Assembly (NCBI GenBank): GCA_964036195.1
Contig: OZ038458.1
Location: forward strand, 18,117,832-18,181,831
Direction: 5' to 3'
DNA from: Sphaerolaimus hirsutus
Taxonomy: Eukaryota > Nematoda > Chromadorea > Monhysterida > Sphaerolaimidae
DNA: 64,000 bases
In this document: positions 42,023-53,500 of the stretch, one piece after another
How positions within the stretch are numbered: position 1 is the stretch's first letter
How the letters are laid out: each line of letters opens with the position of its first letter
Notes under the pieces: generated by a model
Told to the model about the DNA's origin: nothing
Databases searched by the model: none
The model's input: only the letters and a program-made list of their open reading frames with translations
Position numbers and translations under genes: made by a program

Positions 42023-42260
42023 GTCGCCTGGCTTCGAACCAGCAACACGAAAACCACACTGCGCCACAGCGTATTTCAAACCCGTTTTGGAATTGTTTCA
42101 ACGCTGAATTGGAACAATTTTGATTTGTTTTTACCCATGTGTTACAAGGTAAACACTTTCACATTGATCCAATTCACTGTTGAAACATTTTTTAAACGGG
42201 TTTGAAATACGCTGTGGCGCAGTGTGTTTGTTGTGTTGCTGGTTCGAATACCATCTCATA
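42023..42260. repeat. head-to-head tRNA-like SINE pair 4
   Basis: Same arrangement: minus copy 42023-42070 and plus copy 42211-42260; the plus B-box reads GGTTCGAATACC, one change from the others. Confidence 0.55.
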
Positions 42261-43133
42261 GGACCACATGGGTTTCATTTTCGCTCACTCCAGTAACCAG
42301 CAAATAAAACCCGCAAACGTTATGTTTCATTTGGACATACTAAAGTTCGCCTAAGCAAATATCGCCGATTCGCATTCAGCTTCAATGTCAAAAGCGCCAT
42401 GGCGCTTTATGCTTTGGCGGCGCCATGGCGCTTTTACATCACTATGCATGCACTGTGTACGTATATTTGTGCACGTGTGTCTAATTAACAAGACATACGG
42501 AGTGTTGTGATGGTACTTACATGTGCTTTCCGTTCATTGTCACATCATAAAATGTCACAATATCTCCATATTTAATTGATAAAAATACGCATATTGCATA
42601 AAATGCTTACTTCATTTATATTGCAGAAAAACGGTGCAAAACAGTGATAATTATGTTGCAGTTTGGAATGTTTGGAACGTAAGACTAATTTTTAATTGTT
42701 TGCAGCACATGCTTGATAGATAGCATGTGAGCTTTCGTTGGTTTAGGCAACATGATGACATTGCCATCATGGATATAAACATTGTTAAGGACTGCGGTTG
42801 ATACTGAATCAATGCAGTGCTTTCACACACAGCATTGTAAGCTGTGTTGCAACATAAATATCACGGGTTCACAGAATTTCACCTGTCCCCACTTTTAGCC
42901 GTGTCCACGTGCGCTGGCTGTTCGACCAGCGGCTGCGAAACAGTGATAATTATGTTGCAGTTTGGAATGTTTGGAACGTAAGACTAATTTTTAATTGTTT
43001 GCAGCACATGCTTGATAGCATGTGAGTTTTCGTTGGTTTAGGCCGCCAAAAATGGATGGAGTGATATAGAAAAGTGCAAAAAACACCAAATTGATCTTTT
43101 TGATTAAAATCTAGGCTTTCCTGTGGCACCCTT

Positions 43134-43371
43134 GTCGCCTGGCTTCGAACCAGCAACACGAAAACCACACTGCGCCACAGCGTATTTCAAACCCGTTTTG
43201 GAATTGTTTCAACGCTGAATCGGATCAATTTTGATCCGTTTTTACCCGCGCGTTACAAGGTAAACACTTTCACATTGATCCAATTCACTGTTGAAACATT
43301 TTCTAAACGGGTTTGAAATACGCTGTGGCGCAGTGTGTTTGTCGTGTTGCTGGTTCGAATCCCATCTCATA
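43134..43371. repeat. head-to-head tRNA-like SINE pair 5
   Basis: Same arrangement: minus copy 43134-43180 and plus copy 43322-43371; it repeats pair 3 at an offset of 2091 bases. Confidence 0.55.
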
Positions 43372-44640
43372 GGACCGCATGGGTTTCATTTTCGATAACT
43401 CCAGTAACCAGCAAATGAAACCCGCGAACGTTATGTTTCATTCGGACATACTAAAGTTTGACCAAGTAAATATCGCCGATCCACATTCAGTTGTTGCCGC
43501 GCCCTGGCGCTTTTACATCACTATGCATGCACTGTGTACGTATATTTGTGCACGTGTGACTAATTAACAAGACATACGGAGTGTTGTGATGGTACTTACA
43601 TGTGCTTTCCGTTCATTGTCACGTCATAAAATGTCACAATATCTCCATATTTAATTGATAAAAATACACATATTGCATAAAATGCTTACTTCATTTATAT
43701 TGCAGAAAAACGGTGCAAAACAGTGATAATTATGTTGCAGTTTGGAATGTTTGGAACGTAAGACTAATTTTTAATTGTTTGCAGCACATGCTTGATAGCA
43801 TGTGAGCTTTCGTTGGTTGAGGCAACATGATGACATTGCCATCATGGATATAAACATTGTTAAGGACTGAGACTGGATCAATGCACTGAAAACACACACA
43901 ACACGGTAAGCTGTGTTGAAACATAAAAATAACGGTTTCCATGAGAGCGTTCCATGATACGTTTGCGTTGGTTTTGGCTACATGATGACTGAGGTTGATA
44001 ATGAATCAACGCAGTGCTTTCACACACAGCATTGTAAGCTGTGTTGCAACATAAATATCACGGGTTCACAGAATTTCACCTGTCCCCACTTTTAGCCGTG
44101 TCCACGTGCGCTGGCTGTTCGACCAGCGGTTGTCCGCTGTCACACTGCATACTGTCACTGTAACTTACAGCTGCCATGAGTGCATAAAATCTATTGGGTA
44201 CTGCAGGACACCATCTAACATGTGTTATTTGCAAACCATCAATTGACCTACCCACACACTAGTTGACATGGTAACTGTCAACTGCCAAATGTCAACTCGA
44301 CAATGACCTGGGGAATGTCAAATGCTGGACATGTGTGTATTAGGTATTTCCTTTTTGCAACATGATGACATGATGTCATCATGGATAAATAATGTCCTGG
44401 AAAAAAGTCCTGAAAATGAAACAATCCACAGAAACAGCCACAATACAGTAACTCACTCTTGTAACATAGAGACAACGGGTTTCATTTTTTCCACGAAATA
44501 CAGAACTGCACATGCACCTGTCCCAGCTGTAGTGGCTTTCCTCCATGTTTTTCGTGTTTCTTTTTTTTCTTTTTCATTTCTTTTTTTTTCATTTTCGCTC
44601 ACTCCACTAACCAGCAAATGAAACCCGCCAAAAAGTTCAA

Positions 44641-45496
44641 AAACGTCATATTGGTTGTTTTTGCATTTTTTTTTGACCCGCATAAATTCTGTGGTGCATA
44701 AATTACTTAAGAACTGCCGGTTTTCAAGGCTGCTGATTGTTTAGAGATTCGAGTTGATTGAGTGTGGTAAATGACACAGGTGACTTGTCGACAAGTTGAA
44801 TACGGAGGGGGGAAATCGCTTATTTGACTCATTTGAAATCGTCTTGACGCTTATTCCGCGGTTGAACAAAGTCATCCTCGTCACTGAGCACAATTTCGTG
44901 TTCATGGTATAGCGTTGTAAAAAGCGATATTGATCACTAACATTTCTAGTGCAGTGTATTTTCGGCACTGCAGGTTCAAGAATCTCTCATCCTAACATTT
45001 CAACTAACCCATCACTAGCCGTGGCTTTGCGTTCAGGTGTGTGCCCGTGTGAACTGAGTTTCGATTATGTATCACACAGGGCGCCACCTGCGCGCACGGC
45101 AGGCAGTGTGCAAGCCATCTATTCTAAATATTCTATTTTTTTGAATTTTAACTTTTTAAATTTTTGGAACTGGGTGATAATGATTTGGGGTTGGCGCAAC
45201 AACAATGATTTCATGGATGATAATAAGGTGCACTACCCTGAGATGACCAAAAGTCAATTTTTACACGTGCGTATTTATATTGATATTTTGAGTGCATGGG
45301 AATAAAAATTTCTACATGTGTGTAAAAATGTTAACTTTTACACGTGTGCATTCATATTGATTTTGTCAGTACCATCTTTTTAATTTTTTTTAAAGATTCA
45401 AAAAGTTTACATTTACAGCATTCACTTGACACAAGTTTACTGCACTTCAAATCAGTCCAACCAAACAATTATCAATAACATTTTAAATGTAATAAA
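44641..45496. other. no gene seen
   Basis: AT-rich sequence with no supported exon or recognisable element termini. Short frames have no similarity. Confidence 0.4.
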
Positions 45497-46964
45497 CAGG
45501 GTGCACGCCAGGTCCGCCACCCAAATTCTGAGTCGGTGCCGGACGCCATATCTCAAGTCGTAGTGGGGGGATTTATTCAAAATTTTGAGGGCATATACTC
45601 GAAACCCACCCACTACTATACACCGGCTGGGGAAGGTCGGCGACCCACCTGAGTGTGGGTCGCCGTATAAATGATAGTTTTTTTTGAAAAAATCGCTGTC
45701 CACGCGAGGTCCGCCACCCGTTGTTTTTTTGATATAACAGGCTGCCGAACTAAAACTGTTGGGGGGAATTGATCGAAATTTTGAGGGGGTGTACACGACA
45801 CCCCCCACTACTTTTCACGGAAGGTTGAGCCCCCTGGCGACCCCCCTGAGAGTTGACCACGGGAAAATAAAATGATATTTTTGAGAATTCGCTGTCCAGG
45901 TTGAGCACTGGACAGCAAAAATAAAAATTACATTAGAATGTCCCTTGGAGGACAATGTATACCACTGTAAAAAGTGTGTATTCAAAAAGCAAATTTTAAA
46001 ATGAAAATTTGATTTGGTATGAAAGTGTATTTGACACCCATACACAAGTTCCAGATTAAATTCGATTTAAGTCAAATCCTTAATACACACTTTTAAAGCT
46101 GGTTTACGATGCCTTCTAGGAGATGATTTAAGGTAAAAATTCGCGTAAACAACATTGCCCCAAAAATCAACCATGGAGGAGATTTGATGGGGTCACTGTA
46201 ATGATGTCATTTATGACATCATTCCAGGAACAAAATTCGCCTTGTGGGACAGCTTTTGTGTTGACCCCCATCAAATCTCCACTATGATTGATTTTTTGGG
46301 TAATGTTGTTTACGCGAATTTTTACCTTAAATCATCTCCTAGAAGGCATCGTAAACCAGCTTTAAAAGTGTGTATTAAAGATTTGACTTAAAAGGAAATT
46401 TAATCTGGAACTTGTGTATGGGTGTCAAATACACTTTTGAACCAGATCAAATCTTCATTTTAAAAGTTGCTTTTTGAATACACACTTTTTACAGTGGTAT
46501 ACATTGTTCTCCAAGGGACATTCTAATGTAATTTTTATTTTTGCTGTCCAGTGCCAAACCTGGACAGCGAATTCTCAAAAATGTCATATTATTTTCCAGC
46601 GGTCCACTCTCAGGGGGGTCGCCAGGGGGCTCTCAACTTTCCGTGAAAAGTAGCAGGGGGTGTCGTGTACACCCCCTCAAAATTTCGATCAATTCCCCCC
46701 AACAGTTTTAGTTTGGCAGCCCATTATATCAAAAAAACAACGGGTGGCGGACCTCGCGTGGACAGCGATTTTCTCAAAAAAACTATTCATTTATACGGCG
46801 ACCCACACTCAGGTGGGTCGCCGACCTTCCCCAGCCCGTGTATAATAGTGGGTGGGTTTTGAGTATATGCCCTCAAAATTTCGAATAAATCCCCCCACTA
46901 CAACTGGAGATATGGCGTCCAGCACCGACTCAGAATTTGGGTGGCGGACCTGGCGTGCACCCTG
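45497..46964. mobile_element. 1.47 kb fold-back (palindromic) element
   Basis: The ends CAGGGTGCACGCCAGGTCC and the exact inverse bound two arms of about 700 bases each. The arms mirror each other throughout (for example GGAGATGATTTAAGG near 46120 against CCTTAAATCATCTCC near 46326) around a short centre near 46200-46235. It has no coding capacity. The immediate flanks (AAA...TTT) extend the inversion and no clear direct duplication is seen. Confidence 0.8.
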
Positions 46965-47213
46965 TTTACTTTAATTAACAACAATTCAAACGGTCTTGAA
47001 AGTTGAAACACGTCCACAAAAATGATGCAAATGTCAACAAAAGTAACACGTGAAATTATAAAAGGACAAATTCAGATGATCTATATCTATTCCATAATAA
47101 ATTTACAATTTTAATTAATCTAAAATTTCATACATGTGATACAATTGCACCTTCTATAATTTCACCGTAATCATTCCAAAATTTTTTTGGACAAAAATTT
47201 TTTGCCTTTCAGA

Positions 47214-49465
47214 TCAGTCAACATGTGGGGCCGCAACAATCAGGGCCAACTGGTGGCTTCCAATTTTCACCAAATGGACTTGCACGCTGCTGTCATACTG
47301 CTCTTCATCATCCTGGGTGGTGTCATGCTCAATCAACAGATAAACGATTTCGTGGCCCACCTTCACCACGGGAACGAGCCTACGCGGGGGCGGCTTAATA
47401 AATATAGAAACTATTTTATTCAGTTTTCAAAGTGTGGGGGGTACTTTTTCTACATGGCTGATTGACATGACTGTCAATTGTTTACGAAGGCCACTTGCCG
47501 TGTTTCAAGAGGGGGGGGTTCCAGCGCGGGGGCTTCAACCGGGGGGGGGGGGGTTCTTTTTCTAGATGGCTGACTGACATGACTGTCAGTTGTTTTCGAT
47601 AGCCGCTTGCCGTGTTTCAAGGGGAGTGGGGGGTTGATTTAAGTTGTCAAGTACTGATAAATTGTACTTATTAACTAACGTTGCTATACCCAATTGGAGA
47701 TACTGTATGCCCAAATCACCGACCAAAATGTCCTCGTGGGGCGGGCCGTCCAAAACAAACATGGCGCATGGCGCGGCCGCGGTGAACTCGGTGGCAATAG
47801 GGGTGAAGAGCAACCCCGGGTAACACAAACGCATTCTAAGCCTTTGTCCGCCAATACGAACGTGCACTTCGTCAGTTGTCGCCATTTTCTGTGAAAAGCA
47901 CTGGAAACTGCGAGAGCTGATAGTAAACCGAGAAGACTAACAAAATGAGAAATAGGCTAAATAAATATGTGGGTATCAGTGACCGTATGTTGTTACATAC
48001 ATAAATACATAAAATATAAAATTACAAAATAACTTTGTTTTCTTTTATTTTATACAACAACCACAAAGGACACAATGCATAGACGAAAATCACACACAAA
48101 ATGACACTTGGTGAAAAAATAACTCGAACACACTAGAAAATACTTTTTAAAAAGAGGGTGTACCTGTGCTCATTTTTGCCCGGTGCTCATCGCACGATGA
48201 GCACCGGGCAGGGTGCGTCCATGCAATGTAATGTAAATATGAGGGCACGATGAGCACCGAGCAAAAATGAGCACCGGGCACCGCACGATGAGCACCGGGC
48301 AAACATGAGCATGGCGTAACTTTTAACTGTTAAACTTTTAGGAAGCACTTTTAAAAAGGTTTTTAACAACGTTGCACATAGAAACGTTGAAAAAAACCAA
48401 CAACATAATCTGACGAGGAAACACAAAACATCATGTCAAGCAGGGACGTAGCCAAGATTTTTGAGCAGATTGTATACGTAAATCTTTCGGAGGCACAATT
48501 TCTGGCACATTTTTTGGTCAGACCCGGGATGGGGGGGGTGGGGCGGCCGCCCCCCCTGGCTACGTCCTTGATGTCAAGTCAAGACTATGTGACACTCAAA
48601 GAGACTGTCAAGACTATGTGACACTATAAAACTCATTGTCAAAATTGCAACATTCCTAAAAAATCCCAAATTTCATGCAGTTTTAAACAAATTTTTCAAA
48701 CAACAAAAACACAAAACTCAAAACACAGAGCGTGCGCACATTATCACAAATGTATCCGACGTGATCAGGAACACCCGCACGCGCAGCGTGTCATCCACAT
48801 CAGGAAGATCGACTTCAGGTTCTTGGTTCTGTTGGGGATCAAATTCATCCCAGACTTCGCGCATGTAGCGCGCACGCACTCTGATCGGTTGGTTGTGCGC
48901 AGTACCAATCACTGCAGTTCTGCAAAGTAATATAAAAGTTCAGGACGAGATAGTACACAGCTTTCACAGCGGGCCTTTGCCTCTGTGCATTTTTACCCGC
49001 TGTGCATGGTTACCCGGCGTGCATTTTTGTATTGGCTAAGAGGAGGAGAGGGGAATTGAGCTTGAATTTTCTACTAAATCAGCAACTTGCTAATTAAGAC
49101 TAAATTAAAAATGGTTCTTTGACAATTTCAAACTTGACATCTGGATGTGCCATCTAGCTATGCCCACACATAATACCCCACAGAAAGCAGAAAAGTGCCA
49201 CCACTCACTGTTCGACAGCCTCGGTCAGTTCCAGGGTGACTGGCGGCCCATTCTCTACGAAAATTTCGCTGACGTATAGCCCGATCAACCCCTCATTGCC
49301 AGGAACTCCACGTGGATCGGGCTGCTGATAAAAGTTCGCGGTCATGTATTCGACTTCCACGAAAACCATACGGCGGTCGACTTCAAAGGCGCAGCTGCCG
49401 CGGGCGAGCGGCATCTCAAAAGTTACATGCAATTTCCGGGGTACACAAGCAATACATATGCTCAT
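47214..49465 (-). CDS. unrecognised protein-coding gene, 4 exons
   Basis: Minus-strand exons: 49465-49209, 48919-48748, 47888-47680, 47379-47214. Phases agree and give about 267 aa. The start is uncertain: ATG 49465 extends an open frame with protein-like sequence (RKLHVTFEMPLARGSCAF), while ATG 49414 is an alternative. Visible features are strand-like segments (RRMVFVEVEYMTANFYQQ; GLIGLYVSEIFVENGPPVTL), a very acidic stretch (DEFDPQQNQEPEVDLPDVDD), then EVHVRIGGQRLRMRLCYPG, DILVGDLGIQYLQLG and a charged C-terminus ending APHVD. I do not recognise the family. Even composition and clean splice phases argue that it is real. It lies on the same strand as the KMT5A-like and transposase-like genes. 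Confidence 0.6.
48165..48310. repeat. GATGAGCACCGGGCA repeat module in intron of unrecognised gene
   Basis: Direct and inverted iterations of GATGAGCACCGGGCAAAAAT occur within the third intron. The design resembles the subterminal repeats of the hAT-like elements, but no termini or target duplication were found. Confidence 0.5.
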
Positions 49466-49508
49466 ACGTTTACTCAATGTATACGCATGATAGAGTTCAG
49501 AGTAGGGA

Positions 49509-49625
49509 TGGCCAGTGCTTTTGTTCACGCGCTTTTTTTTCAAAAACGCCGCTTTTTTATAAAAAAAAGCGCAAGGGTCCCAGCGCTTTTTTTAAAAAAA
49601 GCAGTGGCCTGAAAAGTGCCTGGAA
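49509..49625. repeat. AAAAAAAGCGC simple-repeat element
   Basis: GGGATGGCCAGTGCTTTT on the left and the inverse AAAAAAAGCAGTGGCC on the right flank GCGCTTTTTTT / AAAAAAAGCGC iterations. It lies just upstream of the unrecognised gene. Confidence 0.5.
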
Positions 49626-50089
49626 GAGTGCCAAAGCCACGGCAAACTGCGAGAAACTGGGCTGAGCCGAAAGTTCACCAAAAACACAAAATAAAATTAA
49701 AATTAATAAGTAAATAAATCTATGGTTATCTAGTGTCTATGCCACCTTATGGTTGTTAAAATATTGTTTCATTTAAATTTCTATATCGATTAATTGTTTA
49801 TTTCAATTCATTTATTATTCACCGAACTGCGCCACAAAAAACTTCATAGCAAAACAACATGACAAAAGTACAGCTGGAAGTGAACAAACCACTTAAAAAA
49901 GAAAACACTTTTAAGAAAAAAACACTTGGAGAAAGGTTTATAAAACAACTTTAAAGAAAGTGCAAACCATGCACACAGCAACCGACCATAAAAAGAAATA
50001 TTCAATCAGAGCCGTATCCAGGATGGGGGGGGGGCTGCAGCCCCCCTTCCTGGGCAAGATGGAAACACACGGGATCACATTAACTTCAG

Positions 50090-50240
50090 GTGTATTCAGG
50101 GAGGGTGCACCCTGCACCCGAGGGTGCACTGTTTCGCACATACGCCTGTTTCGCACAAACGCCCGTTTTGCACATGGATGAAACCTGTTTCGCACAAACA
50201 CCCGTTTCGCACATAACTGATGTGTATGTGCGGAACAGGC
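50090..50240. repeat. TTTCGCACAAACGCC repeat module
   Basis: Five iterations of TTTCGCACAAACGCC-like sequence follow a GAGGGTGCAC end. Matching modules lie at 50745-50880 and 51270-51325. Confidence 0.5.
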
Positions 50241-50578
50241 TTTTTATCAGGCAAGGAATCGAAAACTTGACATTTCTTCAACAGTGTGAGGATCATTTTT
50301 AATGCAAAAATTTGTCATGCATGGAATTGAAGACATTTGAACCTTTTTCCATGAGAAATTTTTGCATGTGAAATATTTTTTTCATTAGATATCCGAATAT
50401 CATAAATGCAAATAATACATGTAATAAATTTTACTCGAATAATGATGTTTTTGGAAGTCATTTGAATGGTGAATTATTGCATAGGGGTGAATTATTTGAG
50501 TAAATAGGGTCAACGTAACAAATCAATGTCAGTAACAAAATTCTGTCGAAAAATTCACTTAACTTCCACTATAAAAAT

Positions 50579-53500
50579 TCAACTAAATTTCAATTTTCTC
50601 CTCGCAATACCACTGGCGGAGGCATTGGCAACATTTGCAGCATTGGTAGTCGAGGGAATTTCTTTATTCAGCAACGGTGTACGCTGAGAAAGTGAGTTAG
50701 AGTGTGCATACCGTATTACCTTGAAATACCCCCATTGGGGTTTATTATGAGGGTGCACTGTTTTGCACAAACGCCCGTTTCGCACATGGATGAAACCTGT
50801 TTTGCACAAACGCCTGTTTTGCACATAACTGATGCGTGTGCGAAACGGGCCTGTGTGCGGAACAGGCATATGTGCGTGTCACAGACTGGCGTGTGACTGT
50901 GCATCCACATTCCCCCCCTTCCCCGCAGCACAATGAGTTCCAGGCTGCCGGCTGTCTGAGTTTTCATTTTGCAAGGGATTTTCCATGAATTTTGACACTT
51001 TGCATGACATTTTACATTTTACATGGTCAAAAGTCATGGAAAATGCCCTGCAAAATGCCAACCGAGTTTCCATTTTGCAGGGCATTTACCATGACTTTTG
51101 ACACTTTGCATGAAATTTCACATTTTCCATGACTTTTGAGACTGAAACCCTGTCGCATTGCGTCATTCAAGATGTTGCATTGTCTGCGCATTATACAGCC
51201 AGCCAGTGCCGCCTGGAACCAATTGTGCTGGGGGGGGGGGGGGTAAAGTCATGGGGTGCCCAGTCACGACGCACACGCACATACGCCTCTTTAGCACATA
51301 CGCCTGTTCCGCACATCAAACCATTCTTTTGTGTTTACGTTGCATACGCTGCACTTTGAAACTTTGCCCAAAACTTTGAAAGAAACTAGTTCGAATTTTG
51401 AGAAATTTTGAAATTCTAATAGAAATGATGTACATGATGTATTTATTACTACTAATTTGCATTGCAGTTACACTTATACGCTCATTTGTGTACAGATGTA
51501 CACCTATAGCCAAAATATGACCTATTTCCTCACGTTTATTACTGATTTTGTGTATGAAAAAGCGTATTCTTTACTATGAATTTCACGAAAATTTCTGACG
51601 AAACAATAAACCCCCCTCGAATTAACCCCACCTCAACATTTGCTGGCGAAATAATAAACCCCCATGGGGGTATTTCGAGGTAATACGGTATTTTCTTTGC
51701 TTTGAGGGATGGGAATGTCCAATAATCAAAATAGTAGGATAAGTGTTGACTTTTATATTTTAAACGAACCAAACTATGCAATCAAATTGTGTATTCTATT
51801 TCGTACTGTTACTCATTCAACAAAATTTGTACTGTGCGAAAGGGGGAAATTTGAGGGGGGTTAATTCAAGGGGGTTAATTTGAGGGGGGTTAATTCAAGG
51901 GGGGTTAATTCAAGGGGGGTTAATTCTAAGGCGGAGTCAGGTACAAACAAGGAATATTTTATTGTCATGTTTTGCTTTTTTGCTGGAATTATTGTAATTT
52001 TTTTAATGATGACGTCATGATGGAGTGTTTCGTTAGTAAAATGCATAGCATGTGGTCCGTCGAGTATATGGTTCATGCAAAGTGAGATGTCGGAAAGATT
52101 AGAAAGACAAAAAGTGGAAAGGGAACCTCGTATGCTGGTGTATTGCGTTCTTTCGCACGTTTTTCCTCTGGTGACTTCAGTGACAATGGGGAGTTGTGGT
52201 TGGGGGGTTCTGGTGGAGGACCTGCTGAGAAGTCACTGGGCTCTGGCTGCTCAGAGCCAGGGGGCTCTGGTGGTGTAACTGCAAATAAAGTGTGTCAAAT
52301 TTTAGTCATTTTGTATCCATTTATGTATCTACAAAAATTTCTGGCGAAACAATAAACCCCCCTCGAATAAAACCCCTGATCTGCTGGCAAAATAATAAAC
52401 CTGGCGGTATTTCGAGGTAAAATGGTATGTGTCTTTTTATGAAAGGGAAATAAAAGTTACGAAAGTCAAAAAATTTGAAAACGTTTTTGAATTCTTATTT
52501 GCCAACTCTACACATACTTCATTCACCCATTTCCTTTTCATTTTAAACGCCATTTCCTCCAGAAATTTTACATGAAATTTGATCACCTAATTTTTGCAAT
52601 TATGCTGAAGAATCAGCTTTAACTTCATCTAAAAATAACAATTGTTTAAGTGAATTTTTTCTGAAAGTTTTTAAATAATAATTGTGGTGGCTGGAAAGCT
52701 TGGAACCAACAATTTTTGTCCCTGGGTTTCAGCCAAGGGTGTCCCTCCAGGCTGATGTAGCCATGGTCGCCGTAATCATATGCCAATTCCTCCATGGGAG
52801 CTATATCCCGCAGAGCCTTCAAAACCAGCCTGGGATTTCCATCCAAATTTAAAATGGCCATTTTCAAATTGGGCGGGAAAAATTTGTCTTTTTCATGCGA
52901 ATGGTTGATTCGGCGCGCAAAGTGATCAGGGTTCTCTTCGGTTGCATCGAGGCTGTGGAAAAATGAGTAAATAAGTAAATCACAGTCTGCATAGATAGAA
53001 AATAAACTCCCTCAGAATTCACACTCATAAAAAATAAACCCCCGGGGGGTATTTTGAGGAAATACCGTACATAATTCTTCTTATATATGGTGCTTATTGC
53101 TGCATTTTTCTACTTCTGCGTACTTTACAAACACCAAAATAGTACTGGGAGTTCAGGCAATATCTGTAAAAGTGATAAACCCCCCTCAAAGTACCCCCCT
53201 CAATTTAAGACATCCCCGCTCAAAATTTTCACTCTGAAAAAATAAAAGTAAACAATAAATATATAAATTTCCACGTGGGACTTCTATTTACAACAAACCT
53301 GCACCGTTTGTTCTGGAAAGTGAAATAATAAATGAAGTTGCTTGGGTTCTCCAGCAGTTCTTCATCACGCTTGCTGACATCCTTCCCCATCCTCAGGATG
53401 CCTTTATACTCTACCACATACTCTCCCCTCTTGATCGGCACCAGCGTTTTCACCCCCCTTCCTGTAAAATATTAGACTTACATTATTAGTAGCGTATGAG

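Larger units (their letters stand above)
36170..44640. repeat. segmental repeat array, about 8.5 kb
   Basis: The region is built from repeated blocks: mariner-like MITE fragments, TAGTGATGGAAAAGCGCC ends, head-to-head tRNA-like pairs, and a block containing GTTTGCAGCACATGCTTGAT at 39680, 40490, 40907, 42700, 42999 and 43780. Blocks at 40851-42942 and from 42943 onward repeat with an offset of 2091 bases and near identity. No gene is supported; open frames shared by the copies are repeat-derived. Confidence 0.75.

Noticed and set aside
36170-44640. CRISPR-like direct repeats
   Set aside because: The genome is eukaryotic, spacers are not unique and of even length, and the repeats are transposon- or SINE-derived.
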